A DNA stretch of 45,995 nt from Ruminococcus flavefaciens (lineage in GTDB: Bacteria; Bacillota; Clostridia; Oscillospirales; Ruminococcaceae). How positions within the stretch are numbered: position 1 is the first letter of the stretch; every line of letters begins with the position of its first letter. The stretch is from NCBI GenBank assembly GCA_015067005.1, contig SVNH01000023.1, forward strand, positions 1 to 45,995. The letters run 5' to 3'. The translations under genes were made by a program, and so were the position numbers. The notes below the pieces were generated by a model that did not search any database, had not been told where the DNA came from, and worked only from the letters and a program-made list of their open reading frames with translations. Positions 9,575-18,934 of this stretch are shown here, one piece after another.

Positions 9575-9683
9575 AGTTATATATGATAATACACCAAAAA
9601 AACTGATCTCAAGAAGATTTTTTTATATAAATTCATATCAGCACTTTATCCAGTCTATCACTTTACTACGGAAAGGAGCCGCC

Positions 9684-11948
9684 ATGAACTTTTTGAATCT
9701 TGCCAACAGCTTTCATGCACCTACCTGCATTATTTCAGTTGAAAAAAAGCCAGACGGCGGATACGGTGAAATACGTCTTGTCGCCGGAAACAAGAAATAT
9801 ATCGAGCCTATCGAGCATCCTCTCATCCCTAACCTGAGCAGGCTGCCCGGCATACCTGAGATCTTCCAGAAGCCCAAGACCTTTGTGCCGAATTCACTCT
9901 ATGAAACATATCTTCCAAAGGATATAGGCTTCGAGAATATATGCTACCGCGCCGCAGTCGGCAAGATACCTATCCACACCTATGTCCACCTGAACGATCT
10001 GGACCTGTGGTTCGACATTTTCTGCGTTCCTCTCGATTACGAAAACGACAACCTTTGCTATTGTGCATATACGGCTCAGCCAACTGCTCAGTCGGATATA
10101 GGTACGACCTCAAGCCAGTCTGAGACTGCCTCAGAGGATGTGATAAAGACCTGTATCAAGCTCCACAGTGCTGAGAATTTTCAGCACACTATGGAAGATG
10201 TTATCAAAGACATCCGCCACATATGCCGCGCCGATGTCTGCACTATAATCGTCGTTAATCAGGAAACCGGCACTTACGCTACACTTGCAACAAGTATAGA
10301 CGAGAATTGCAGCGTTAAAAGCATCTCACAGTATGAGAATTTTAATGAGATCGTTGATTCGTGGATGGATATGATCGTAACAAATGATTGTATCATTATC
10401 AAGGACAAAAAGGACTGGGAATATATCCATAAGATCAATAACCTGTGGTATCAGAATCTGAATGATGCAGGTGTTACAAGTCTTGTATTCTTCCCTCTTC
10501 GCTATAATAACGAGCTGCTTGGATATATATGGGCAACAAATTTTGACACAACCAATACCATGCGAATCAAGGAAACTCTCGAACTCACAACATTCTTTAT
10601 TTCTTCAAAGCTTTCATCCTATAAAATGATGGAGCACCTGAAGCATCTCAGCTACACGGATCAGCTTACAGGCATACCTAACCGTTTCGCCTGCTCAGAG
10701 CTTATAAGCGAACTTATCAAGCGCGGTGAAAGCTTCAGTGTAGTTTCAATAGACATCAACGGCTTCAAAAGTATCAACGATACTCTGGGATTCGATACCG
10801 GCAATAAGGTGCTGATCGAAATAGCCTCACGCTGGAAAACTATCGTCGATGCCAATCTTTCGGGAACAAAGGACTATATTGCCAGAATGGGCGGTGATGA
10901 ATTCGCTCTTGTAATAAGAGATTACCGCTCAACAGGTGAGATACTGAAAACTATCAAGCAGTATGAATCCGTGCTCGGCAACCGCCTTACTATCGACAAC
11001 TGCGACTTTTATATAACTGCAAGCTTCGGATATTCAATATTCCCGGATGATGCTCAGACAAGCGATAATCTTATCACCTATGCCAACGCCTCAATGTGCG
11101 AGGTGAAACGTATCAACAGCAGCAACCACATAATGCGCTTCTCTCCGAGTTTTCTCAAAGCTGAACACACAATCGAGATCGAACACAAACTCATTAATGC
11201 TTTGAATAATGACAATATCTACTATCATCTTCAGCCGCAGTTCGATCTTTCACATAAGCTTCGCGGCTTTGAGGCTCTTGCACGTCTGAAGGACGATGAT
11301 GGAAACGTCGTTTCTCCGGGAGAGTTTATACCGGTCGCTGAAAAGATCGGTCTTGTTGACAGGGTCGACAGTGCGGTTTTCCGCAAGGCAGCTATGTTCG
11401 TCGGTGACCTCATACGCAGAACAGGTGCAGACATAACACTGAGCGTAAATGTTTCCGTCAGACACCTCATGAAGAATGATTTCGTCGAAGAGATCTTGCA
11501 AACTCTTGTAAAGAGCGGACTTCCGGCTGAATGTCTTGAAATAGAGATAACCGAGTCTATAATGATAGATTCTGCCGAAAAAGCTCTGAGGTGCATTGAT
11601 ATGCTCCATGAAAACGGTATAAAAATAGCTATTGACGATTTCGGTACTGGCTATTCATCTTTGAGCTATCTTAATAATTTTCCGGCAAATCTGCTGAAAA
11701 TCGACAAGTCATTCATCGACAAGATGAATACGAGCGATTCCTCAAAGCAGTATGTAGCCGCTATTATTTCAATAGGTCATATTATGGGCTTCGATGTCAT
11801 TTCAGAAGGAGTCGAAGAAGAAGAACAGCTTGAAACGCTTAAAGAAATAGGCTGCGATTTCATTCAGGGCTTCATATGGGGCAAACCGCTTTCTACGGAT
11901 GAAGCAGAAAAAATGCTCATCGACTCCATGGATCAACAGCAGCCATAA
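9684..11948 (+). CDS. GAF-GGDEF-EAL c-di-GMP turnover protein
   Basis: 754 residues, cytoplasmic. An N-terminal PAS-like region (1-130) and a GAF-type sensor (about 150-310) precede a GGDEF domain with an intact RMGGDEF active site (403-407). The EAL domain (about 500-745) keeps its metal and catalytic residues (E530, N589, E621, DD651-652, K672, E708, Q728). Both c-di-GMP synthesis and breakdown are therefore possible. The inhibitory I-site Arg is missing: the positions before GGDEF read GTKD instead of RxxD, so product feedback is probably absent. It is transcribed alone from its own promoter. With the protein at 2759-6097 it makes two EAL proteins within 10 kb. Confidence 0.92.
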   Translation: MNFLNLANSFHAPTCIISVEKKPDGGYGEIRLVAGNKKYIEPIEHPLIPNLSRLPGIPEIFQKPKTFVPNSLYETYLPKDIGFENICYRAAVGKIPIHTYVHLNDLDLWFDIFCVPLDYENDNLCYCAYTAQPTAQSDIGTTSSQSETASEDVIKTCIKLHSAENFQHTMEDVIKDIRHICRADVCTIIVVNQETGTYATLATSIDENCSVKSISQYENFNEIVDSWMDMIVTNDCIIIKDKKDWEYIHKINNLWYQNLNDAGVTSLVFFPLRYNNELLGYIWATNFDTTNTMRIKETLELTTFFISSKLSSYKMMEHLKHLSYTDQLTGIPNRFACSELISELIKRGESFSVVSIDINGFKSINDTLGFDTGNKVLIEIASRWKTIVDANLSGTKDYIARMGGDEFALVIRDYRSTGEILKTIKQYESVLGNRLTIDNCDFYITASFGYSIFPDDAQTSDNLITYANASMCEVKRINSSNHIMRFSPSFLKAEHTIEIEHKLINALNNDNIYYHLQPQFDLSHKLRGFEALARLKDDDGNVVSPGEFIPVAEKIGLVDRVDSAVFRKAAMFVGDLIRRTGADITLSVNVSVRHLMKNDFVEEILQTLVKSGLPAECLEIEITESIMIDSAEKALRCIDMLHENGIKIAIDDFGTGYSSLSYLNNFPANLLKIDKSFIDKMNTSDSSKQYVAAIISIGHIMGFDVISEGVEEEEQLETLKEIGCDFIQGFIWGKPLSTDEAEKMLIDSMDQQQP

Positions 11949-11982
11949 TACTGGATCGCATACGAAATCCTGCGGAAAAGCA

Positions 11983-12023
11983 AAACACCTCCGGAACTGA
12001 TAACGTTCCAGAGGTGTTATTTT
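11983..12023. terminator. Terminator between convergent genes
   Basis: Long imperfect stem aacacctc..ggaac / gttcc..gaggtgtt followed by atttttat. It lies between the GGDEF-EAL gene and the convergent acyl-CoA synthetase gene and could act in both directions. Confidence 0.8.
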
Positions 12024-12044
12024 TATGCCCGAAATCATACCTGA

Positions 12045-13718
12045 TCACTGCACGTTCTCTTCGTCCTTATGACGTATCTGAGCACGTTTGATCTTTCCGC
12101 CGAGTGTCTTAGGAAGTTCATCAACATACTCGATAACTCGCGGATACTTGTAAGGAGCAGTCTCTTTCTTTACGTGGTCCTGAAGTTCCTTTGTAAGCTC
12201 AGGAGACGGTGAATAGCCCTTTGCAAGAACTACCGTTGCCTTTACTACCTGTCCGCGTATCGGATCTGGAGCACCTGTGATAGCAGATTCAACTACCGCA
12301 GGGTGAGTGAGCAGTGCACTTTCGACCTCAAACGGTCCGATACGATAACCGGAACATTTGATAACGTCATCATTTCTGCCGACAAACCAGTAATAGCCCT
12401 TTGAGTCACGCCATGCAACATCGCCGGTATCATAGTTCTTTCCGCCGAGTACAGCTTCTGTAAGCTCAGGATTCTTGTAATAGCCGCAGAACAGACCTGT
12501 CGGGTGATTCTTATCAATGCCGCAAGCCATTATGCTGCCTTCTTCACCGTCTTCACACTCTGTACCGTCCGGACGCAGAAGATGAATATTGTAGAGCGGT
12601 GAAGGCTTTCCTGTCGAGCCCGGCTTAGGATCTATCCACGGGAAGTTTGCAATAAGTACTGTGCCCTCTGTCTGACCGAAGCCCTCACGCATCTTCTTGC
12701 CTGTAAGCTCATAGATACGGTTAAATACCTCAGGATTGAGCGGTTCGCCGGCGTTGCAGAAGTTCTGGATAGATGAAAGGTCGTACTTTGTCATATCCTC
12801 TTGCAGCATAAAGCGATACATAGTAGGCGGAGCGCAGAATGTAGTCAGCTTATAGTGGCTGATAACTTCGAGAATATCTTTTGCGTTGAATCTTCCGGTG
12901 AAGTCGTAAGCAAACTGTATCGCACCGCAAATCCACTGTCCGTAGATCTTTCCCCAGCCGAACTTAGCCCAGCCGGAATCGGATATGGACATATGCAGCT
13001 TGTTTTCCTGTACCTGATGCCAGTATTTAGCTGTGACTATATGTCCGAGAGGATGTGCGAAGTTGTGGCATACCATCTTTGGCATACCTGTTGAACCGGA
13101 AGTAAAGTAAATAAGCATCGTATCGGTCGCCTTTGTTGCCTGATCGTCTGTCGGACGCTCAAAGGTATCGGGATACTTAGCGATCTCGTCCTCGAAGAAG
13201 TCCCAGCCTTCGCGCGGCTCAGCAACTGCGATCTTCTTTTTCAGTGTTTTTATCTCAGGCGCAGCGCCGTCGATCTGACCTCTTATATACTCGTCATCGC
13301 AGGCAATAATAGCGGAAATACCAGCCATATTACCGCGGTAAGCAATATCATGCGTTGTAAAGAGCAGATTTCCCGGGATAAGTATAACGCCAAGCTTATG
13401 CAGAGCAGTTGCAATTACCCAGTATTCCCAGCGGCGGCGAAGTATCAGAAGTACGACATCGCCCTTTTTCAGACCAAGACTGCGGAAATAGTGGCAGGTC
13501 TGGTTAGAAAGCTTGGATATATCTGTGAAGGTGAAGGTACGTTCCTTCTTATCGTGGCTGAGCCACACAAGTGCCTTCTTATCGGGCTCCTGCTTTGCCC
13601 ACTCATCAACTATATCCCAGCCGAAGTTGAAATCCTCGGGAACATTTACACGGTAATTCTTTACGAAATCCTCATATGAATCAAATTCGATACGAGGAAG
13701 ATAACGGTCTAAAAGCAT
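12045..13718 (-). CDS. AMP-forming medium-chain-type acyl-CoA synthetase
   Basis: 557 residues, typical of the acetyl/medium-chain acyl-CoA synthetase branch of the ANL adenylating superfamily. Visible motifs are the P-loop YFTSGSTGMPK (204-214), GFGQTEG, the hinge YDTGDVAWRD and a C-terminal GGKIKR with the expected adenylation Lys at about 542. It activates a carboxylic acid to acyl-AMP and then acyl-CoA in the cytosol; the substrate cannot be read from sequence. The start follows AAGGAGT (about 13729-13735). It is the second gene of an operon, 39 bp after an XRE-cupin regulator, which suggests ligand control by a related acid. Confidence 0.9.
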   Translation of the reverse strand: MLLDRYLPRIEFDSYEDFVKNYRVNVPEDFNFGWDIVDEWAKQEPDKKALVWLSHDKKERTFTFTDISKLSNQTCHYFRSLGLKKGDVVLLILRRRWEYWVIATALHKLGVILIPGNLLFTTHDIAYRGNMAGISAIIACDDEYIRGQIDGAAPEIKTLKKKIAVAEPREGWDFFEDEIAKYPDTFERPTDDQATKATDTMLIYFTSGSTGMPKMVCHNFAHPLGHIVTAKYWHQVQENKLHMSISDSGWAKFGWGKIYGQWICGAIQFAYDFTGRFNAKDILEVISHYKLTTFCAPPTMYRFMLQEDMTKYDLSSIQNFCNAGEPLNPEVFNRIYELTGKKMREGFGQTEGTVLIANFPWIDPKPGSTGKPSPLYNIHLLRPDGTECEDGEEGSIMACGIDKNHPTGLFCGYYKNPELTEAVLGGKNYDTGDVAWRDSKGYYWFVGRNDDVIKCSGYRIGPFEVESALLTHPAVVESAITGAPDPIRGQVVKATVVLAKGYSPSPELTKELQDHVKKETAPYKYPRVIEYVDELPKTLGGKIKRAQIRHKDEENVQ

Positions 13719-13757
13719 TTCACTTAATACTCCTTTATAATTACATTAAAAACATAC

Positions 13758-14303
13758 TTATTCGGCAATAACTGTCAGGAATCTTGCCTTGCTGTCACCG
13801 ACGCAGCGCTGTCCGTGAGCGAATGTCGGATTGAAATAGATAGAATCGCCCTCATTGAGGATTATTTCCTGATCCTCAAATACAACTGCGACTGTACCCT
13901 TCAGCACAAGATTGAACTCCTGACCTGAATGCTTCACAAGCTTTGCAGGCTCGTCCGAAGGCTCAATAGTTACAAGAAGCGGCTGCATTATCTTATCTGC
14001 ATAGCGGAAAGCAAGATCCTTGAATCTGTATCCCTCATATCTGCTGATGCTCTTTCCTTTACCGCGGCGGACGACATGGAAGGTATCTATACGGCTTGGC
14101 TCACCTGTCACAAGCTCATTGAAATCAACGCCGAATTTATTAGCGATCTCATATATGACGCTGATCGGAAAATCTCCATTTTCTTCGTAGCTTGCATATT
14201 GCTCTTTGGTTAGTCCAAGTTCCTTAGCAAGCTTTTCCTGTGTGTAATCGCAGACCTCGCGCAGCTCGCGGATCCTTGCTACGATCTCATTGATAGTTTC
14301 CAT
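13758..14303 (-). CDS. XRE-family regulator with C-terminal cupin
   Basis: 181 residues from the ATG at 14303, which is preceded by AGGAGG (14311-14316). An earlier in-frame ATG at 14351 overlaps the promoter -10 region and is rejected. Residues 5-60 are an XRE helix-turn-helix (TQEKLAKELGLTKEQYASYE); residues 105-181 are a cupin barrel (HSGQEFNLVLKG, EGDSIYFNP.FAHGQ). The family couples DNA binding to a small effector bound in the cupin. Its place as first gene of the operon suggests it controls the acyl-CoA synthetase and itself. Confidence 0.88.
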   Translation of the reverse strand: METINEIVARIRELREVCDYTQEKLAKELGLTKEQYASYEENGDFPISVIYEIANKFGVDFNELVTGEPSRIDTFHVVRRGKGKSISRYEGYRFKDLAFRYADKIMQPLLVTIEPSDEPAKLVKHSGQEFNLVLKGTVAVVFEDQEIILNEGDSIYFNPTFAHGQRCVGDSKARFLTVIAE

Positions 14304-14341
14304 AGTGAAACCTCCTTGAATGTAAAAATATACATAATATA

Positions 14342-14370
14342 ATAATAACACATCCGCAGGAGAATGTCAA
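14342..14370 (-). promoter_or_regulatory. Sigma-A promoter of the regulator/acyl-CoA synthetase operon
   Basis: Minus strand TTGACA (14365-14370), 17-bp spacer, TATTAT (14342-14347). The predicted transcript starts near 14335, about 30 nt before the ATG. Confidence 0.82.
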
Positions 14371-14900
14371 ACTCATTTTGCCATAACGTTCAAAAAAACA
14401 CACATTAAGCAAAATAAGCGCCCCCGTGGAAGGGGGCACAGTCTCTGTGATATGTTAGCTATAAAGATTAACGGCACATGATAAAAGGCTATTTTAAGGG
14501 ATTCATTCAAATCATATATCCAGAAGGAGAATTGTTTGCCATAAGCCGCAAATACAAATTGCTGCCTTAAAAGCGCATTTTTCAGTTTTTACCCCCAAAG
14601 CACCTTAATGAACATTATATCAATTATTGACAAACTTGTCAAGACCTTAAACAGTAAAGATAGCATTAACTCATCGCCGCCGAATCTCATTTTTAGTATC
14701 AGTTTAAGTATAAGTGCATGGTCAGTGGAATACCGTAAAGCATATTTAGCATAGCTGCTTCAAATAAAAAGCGATCTGCATAATCTATACAGATCGCTTT
14801 TTGCAACTACATTGAAAATCCTATAATTGCGGCTGTCCGCTTGACAGTCGGCGCGGCATTTTCTTCGAGTATCCTCACATTTATATTAATGTCTGCTCAA
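14371..14900. other. Non-coding region with scattered hairpins
   Basis: No gene is visible. It contains a C5/G5 hairpin at 14421-14436, a perfect palindrome TTGACAA-ac-TTGTCAA at 14627-14642 that could be an operator, and a strong terminator-like hairpin at 14766-14802. The terminator has no adjacent gene and may be left from a lost gene or end a small RNA. Confidence 0.45.
14766..14802. terminator. Orphan bidirectional terminator hairpin
   Basis: Stem aaaaagcgatctg / cagatcgcttttt with an 11-nt loop, fully complementary. T-runs on both strands make it terminator-like, but no open gene ends next to it. Confidence 0.65.
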
Positions 14901-14998
14901 CAACTCAAAAAGTGCCTTATTATAGATTTTAGAAGGCATTTTTGAGTTGTCAAAGTGCAAGAAAAATAATGGGATGAAAGTATTTTTCTTGCACTTTG
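14901..14998. repeat. Two consecutive long hairpins
   Basis: Hairpin 1: 11 bp + 6 bp stem with a one-base bulge (14901-14918 with 14933-14949). Hairpin 2: perfect 18-bp stem (14951-14968 with 14981-14998, 12-nt loop) followed by a T-rich stretch. They abut with one base between them and code for nothing. Confidence 0.8.
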
Positions 14999-15034
14999 TT
15001 TTTCCCTTTAGGGCAAAGTGAACTTGACATCAAT

Positions 15035-15132
15035 TAGTGTGCCACGCAAATTCCCAAATTATAAAGAATTTGCGTTCCCCGAACAAAGTTCGGGGCAATA
15101 ACCGCCTGACGGCGGTTATTGAGGACACACTA
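15035..15132. repeat. Cloverleaf-like palindromic element overlapping a stop codon
   Basis: Outer arms TAGTGTG (15035-15041) and CACACTA (15126-15132) enclose three perfect hairpins: 10 bp (15044-15053/15066-15075), 8 bp with an AAA loop (15077-15084/15088-15095) and 10 bp with a TGAC loop (15097-15106/15111-15120). Together they form a four-way junction. The right outer arm supplies the TAG stop of the STAS-kinase gene. It may be a mobile palindromic repeat or a structured 3' end. Confidence 0.75.
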
Positions 15133-16284
15133 TATTATAAAAGAATCTACTTTGCCCAGAAGTTCTTCGATATGTGACTTAGAACGCTGTATGCGCTTTT
15201 CACCGAGCTCGCCTTTTTTCAAGTCGGTAACGGCAAGCAGATAAAGGAAACGTACTGTCGCCAGCAGTCTGATCTTATCATTTATTGCCGGTAAATCTTT
15301 CTTTTCAGTATTATCAAAATAATTCTCAATAATAGCATTCCAGATAGGCTCTCCGAGATCGTCCGGGATGCCGAGGAAGCTGCTGAGGTTATCCGGACAA
15401 TCCTCGCTGAAAGCACAATATGTTACATAAAGCGCCTGCAAATCGAATATAGGCTGACCTGTTGCAATAGTCTCCATGTCAATGAGCATTGGTTCATCAT
15501 TGACAAGCATAACATTTTTCATCTGAAAATCGCCGTGTATAACATGGAGATCATCAGGCATTGCGGAAAGAAGCTTACGCAGCTTTTCTGTCTGTTCATC
15601 TGTCAGGTATTCTTTTACAGCATCAAGATAGCCTATGAAAACATCCCTCGCCATAGGGATCGTACCAGCATCCATTTCTGCACTGTGGACAACCTTCAGG
15701 AATTCAACGTATTTCTTCATAAGTCCGTCGAAATCCTCTGGCTCATTGATAAGGTGGTCATTGAATGAACTTGCTTTCAGGAGTTCAAACACTGAACCAT
15801 AGCTGTCGCCGACCTTGACAACATCATATGAGATAGCAGTTGGTATGCCCTTTACGAAAGCACATCTTGCAAGACGCTGTTCATTCTTTATTATCGGTAT
15901 GCTGTCAGGAGTATTATATACCTTGACAATTGTTTCCGGATCAATACGATATACAGTTCCGTAAAAGCCCTTACCGATGATCTCGCAGCCGTCAACGGAT
16001 ATTTCACGGATACGCTTCTCGATCTTAAAAAGTTCAGTAAATCCCGTCATTTCAAATATATCATAAACCTCCGGAGAAACGTCAAATATACGCATTTCAC
16101 AGGAAAGCTTTTTTCTGGCTTTGATAAGAACTCTCAGACCGGCACTGGAAATGTATTCGAGTTTTGAAGCGTCAAACACGTTCTCTTTTTCTGCTGATAA
16201 TTGCTGCATTATTTTCTGCTCCCATTCAGAAGCATTGCTTGTATCAATTCTTCCTGTCAAACTTATAATATTAGTGTTTTCCAT
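15130..16284 (-). CDS. STAS domain fused to APH-type protein kinase/phosphotransferase
   Basis: 384 residues. Residues 1-95 are a STAS anti-sigma-factor-antagonist domain with the phosphosite context EYISSAGLRVL (Ser46/47). Residues 100-350 are an aminoglycoside-phosphotransferase/kinase fold with a glycine loop GKGFYGTVYRI (105-114), Lys121, the catalytic HGDFQMKN (250-257) and the metal-binding LIDMET Asp269. All key residues are present. It is last in the partner-switching operon, 75 bp after the phosphatase gene, with RBS GAAGGTG. I infer that it switches or phosphorylates within the STAS/HATPase network; a small-molecule substrate is also possible. The stop codon lies in the palindromic element, so the C-terminus may have been altered. 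Confidence 0.85.
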   Translation of the reverse strand: MENTNIISLTGRIDTSNASEWEQKIMQQLSAEKENVFDASKLEYISSAGLRVLIKARKKLSCEMRIFDVSPEVYDIFEMTGFTELFKIEKRIREISVDGCEIIGKGFYGTVYRIDPETIVKVYNTPDSIPIIKNEQRLARCAFVKGIPTAISYDVVKVGDSYGSVFELLKASSFNDHLINEPEDFDGLMKKYVEFLKVVHSAEMDAGTIPMARDVFIGYLDAVKEYLTDEQTEKLRKLLSAMPDDLHVIHGDFQMKNVMLVNDEPMLIDMETIATGQPIFDLQALYVTYCAFSEDCPDNLSSFLGIPDDLGEPIWNAIIENYFDNTEKKDLPAINDKIRLLATVRFLYLLAVTDLKKGELGEKRIQRSKSHIEELLGKVDSFII

Positions 16285-16359
16285 AATTCACCTTCTTTTA
16301 AAGACAACGATCATGACTTTTACATATAAAGTTTATGTATATAGCTGTTCATAACTGGA

Positions 16360-18513
16360 TTACAGCAGCTTCACGCTCAGCATTGTAAGGTCATCGAACT
16401 GCGGTGCATCGCCCACAAATCCGTCAACTGCCTTTTGCATATTGCCGAGCAGTTTTTTCGGAGCTGCTTCCGGCTCAGCATTGAGAGCCTCAAGCATTCT
16501 TTCAATGCCGAAGAGTTCATTTGCTGCATTGGTAGCTTCCGCAACACCATCCGTGTAAAGGAAGAGCGCGCCGCCCTTTTCAAGCGTGAACTCATACTCC
16601 TTGTAGCGCATACCGTCCATACCGCCGATAACAAAGCCGTGCTTATCCTTGAAGAGTTCAAAGCTGCCGTCAGCCTTTTTTATGATCGGGTATTCGTGTC
16701 CGGCATTTGCAGCAGTGACCTTTCCGGTGGATATTTCAAGCACGCCGAACCATACAGTCACAAACATTTCTTCCTCGTTATTCTTGCATATCTGTGCATT
16801 GACCTGTTCAAGCACCTTTGCCGGACTCATGCCCATCATAGCGTAATTGCTCACAAGTATCTTGGACATCATCATAAACAGTGCAGCCGGAACGCCCTTA
16901 CCTGAAACGTCCGCCATAACAAGTCCGAGGTGGTCATCGTCAATGAGGAAGAAATCGTAGAAATCTCCGCCGACTTCCTTAGCAGGAGTCATAGTAGCAT
17001 ATATGTCAAATTCCTCGCGGTCAGGGAACGCCGGATAAATATTCGGCAGCATATCCGCCTGAATCTTCGTAGCAAGCTCAAGCTCAGCACCGATACGCTC
17101 CTTTTCAGCCGTTATCCTTGTTATCTGAGCTATGTATTCCCTTGCGTGCTTTGAAAGTGTTGCGAATGACTCTGCAAGCACCTCTATTTCATCGCCTGTA
17201 CGGTAAGTATTCTCCATTTCAAATGCATGGTCGGAGTCCTTCATCTCACCGATACGGGCTGTCATACGCTCGATAGGCTTAACGATAGCCCTTGCAAGAG
17301 TAAGAGCCGCAGCCACAGCGAGTATCAGTATTGCAACAGTTATGATAAGCAGTATACGCTGGGATTTTTCCGAACGGTTATGGTAATCGTCCTCGGATTC
17401 ACTGTTGATCTTCTCATGCGCCGAAATAAGGGACTTTGTGGGAGCATCGGTCATTTCCTTATCGACAGCAGAGGCAACAGTCCAGCCGACAACGTCCATC
17501 GGAGTAGCGCAGACGTAGTATTCCCTGCCCTGAAGAGAGAGCGAGGTAAGACCGGTCGGTTCTTTGAGAGCCTTTGAAACAAAAGCTGCAAGCTCCTTGT
17601 TTTCGTGCTCTCTGAGGTCAACAGCCTCATCTGCGGTCGAGGTCTTGAACGTGCCCTCATCAATTGATGAGAAAATAAGCTCGCCGTTTTCATTGACGAT
17701 ACAGTTGATACTTCCTGATTTAGCGGAATCCTTCATATAATCCGATAACTGATACAGAAAAATATCAGCTCCGACAACAGCCACAAGCTTACCGTCCACA
17801 TAAACGGGGGCAGCGCAGACAAGTCCAGGAATACCGGTAAACGCATCGAGCTCAACACCTGTGAAATATAGTCCTTTATTCTCCACAGCGCCTGTATACC
17901 ACGGCCGCTGACGTGTTTCAAATGCTTCAACGTTTCCGTTCTCATCGAAATAAGAGCCCGAACGGTCATCGGCGAAAATTATAGAGCCGTCAGCGGTCGC
18001 GATAAAGCACGAATTGAGCACGCTTGAATTCTTATACATCGAAAGCATAAGCTCACTCATATTGCCGGCAAGTCCGAGGTAGCGGTCATTTTCCGGATCA
18101 AGTCCGGCTTCGTGCTGCAGCTGTACAGAAGGGGTGCCGTCATTTTCCTTTTTCGGATAGGACACCGGCTTCTCCGAGAACTCATCCGGATTATTGAAAA
18201 TGTATTCAGCGTATTCCTGCAAGGTCTGGACATCGCCCTTAGCCAAGGTAAAAATTCCGTTTGCTATATCAGCTTCCATTTTGTTGCTCTTGGTAAGTGA
18301 AAGTTCAAGCACAGCAGAAATAGTTTTTTCGCTGATCTCAGTCATAGATTTTTCCTGCTTGTCTGACGAATCCTCTACTACCTTTGTGAGGTTCCTTGAC
18401 AGATATACAGATGTTATCATAAATGCTCCGACGATCGCAAAAACGAATACCAGCACAAGATTGAGTATTTTCTGCTGCAATCCTCCGAGCTTCAGACCGA
18501 ATAGCTTTTTCAT
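16360..18513 (-). CDS. RsbU/SpoIIE-type PP2C phosphatase with Cache sensor and HAMP
   Basis: 717 residues. A transmembrane helix (about 15-37), an extracellular double-Cache-type ligand domain (40-380, with RQRPWYTGA) and a second helix (387-408) lead to HAMP, a short coiled coil and a SpoIIE/PP2C domain (490-717). The metal-binding Asp residues are present: D517 (GGDFYD), D535, D655 (YTDGV) and D707/708. In this family the phosphatase dephosphorylates the phospho-Ser of a STAS protein to release a target from its HATPase inhibitor. Here the trigger would be an external ligand. The gene starts 4 bp after the HATPase gene stop, so it is translationally linked. Confidence 0.93.
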   Translation of the reverse strand: MKKLFGLKLGGLQQKILNLVLVFVFAIVGAFMITSVYLSRNLTKVVEDSSDKQEKSMTEISEKTISAVLELSLTKSNKMEADIANGIFTLAKGDVQTLQEYAEYIFNNPDEFSEKPVSYPKKENDGTPSVQLQHEAGLDPENDRYLGLAGNMSELMLSMYKNSSVLNSCFIATADGSIIFADDRSGSYFDENGNVEAFETRQRPWYTGAVENKGLYFTGVELDAFTGIPGLVCAAPVYVDGKLVAVVGADIFLYQLSDYMKDSAKSGSINCIVNENGELIFSSIDEGTFKTSTADEAVDLREHENKELAAFVSKALKEPTGLTSLSLQGREYYVCATPMDVVGWTVASAVDKEMTDAPTKSLISAHEKINSESEDDYHNRSEKSQRILLIITVAILILAVAAALTLARAIVKPIERMTARIGEMKDSDHAFEMENTYRTGDEIEVLAESFATLSKHAREYIAQITRITAEKERIGAELELATKIQADMLPNIYPAFPDREEFDIYATMTPAKEVGGDFYDFFLIDDDHLGLVMADVSGKGVPAALFMMMSKILVSNYAMMGMSPAKVLEQVNAQICKNNEEEMFVTVWFGVLEISTGKVTAANAGHEYPIIKKADGSFELFKDKHGFVIGGMDGMRYKEYEFTLEKGGALFLYTDGVAEATNAANELFGIERMLEALNAEPEAAPKKLLGNMQKAVDGFVGDAPQFDDLTMLSVKLL

Positions 18514-18517
18514 TTGC

Positions 18518-18925
18518 TCACCAAACCTTTTTCAGCATAAGGACATTATGTCCGTCAAGGTATTCGTACTTCACATCGTCCATAGTCTTTTTTACCATAA
18601 AGATGCCCAGTCCGCCGATCTGCCTCTCGTCTGCCGATAGCGTAACATCAGGATCCGCCTTTTCAAGCGGATCATACGGGATGCCGCTGTCGATAAACGT
18701 TATTTCCGCCGCAGACGGATCTTCCGTTACTTCCACAAGCACCTTAACTGTTCCGATGCTCGGCTTATAGGCATAGTTTGCGATGTTGACAAATATCTCC
18801 TCTGCTGCAATATCTATCTGCATCTGCGTCTTCACAGGACAGTCCGCCGCTTCGAGCTGCTCATCGACAAAGGCAAGCAGCTCAGTAAGATTGTCCGTAA
18901 GAGCCTCTATAACTAACTCTTTCAT
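18518..18925 (-). CDS. RsbW-like anti-sigma factor / HATPase serine kinase
   Basis: 135 residues, the normal length. GHKL ATPase boxes are visible: N-box AAEEIFVNIANYAY, G1 box FIDSGIPYDP and G2 box QIGGLGIFMVKK. In partner-switching systems this protein binds a target, often a sigma factor, and phosphorylates the STAS antagonist. It sits between the STAS gene (9-bp gap) and the phosphatase gene (4-bp gap). No sigma factor gene is adjacent, so the output may be encoded elsewhere or may not be a sigma factor. Confidence 0.92.
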   Translation of the reverse strand: MKELVIEALTDNLTELLAFVDEQLEAADCPVKTQMQIDIAAEEIFVNIANYAYKPSIGTVKVLVEVTEDPSAAEITFIDSGIPYDPLEKADPDVTLSADERQIGGLGIFMVKKTMDDVKYEYLDGHNVLMLKKVW

Positions 18926-18934
18926 TATCGCTCC

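Noticed and set aside
14303..14351. Longer start of the XRE-cupin gene at 14351
   Set aside because: It overlaps the -10 region of the promoter and has no ribosome site; ATG 14303 has AGGAGG.
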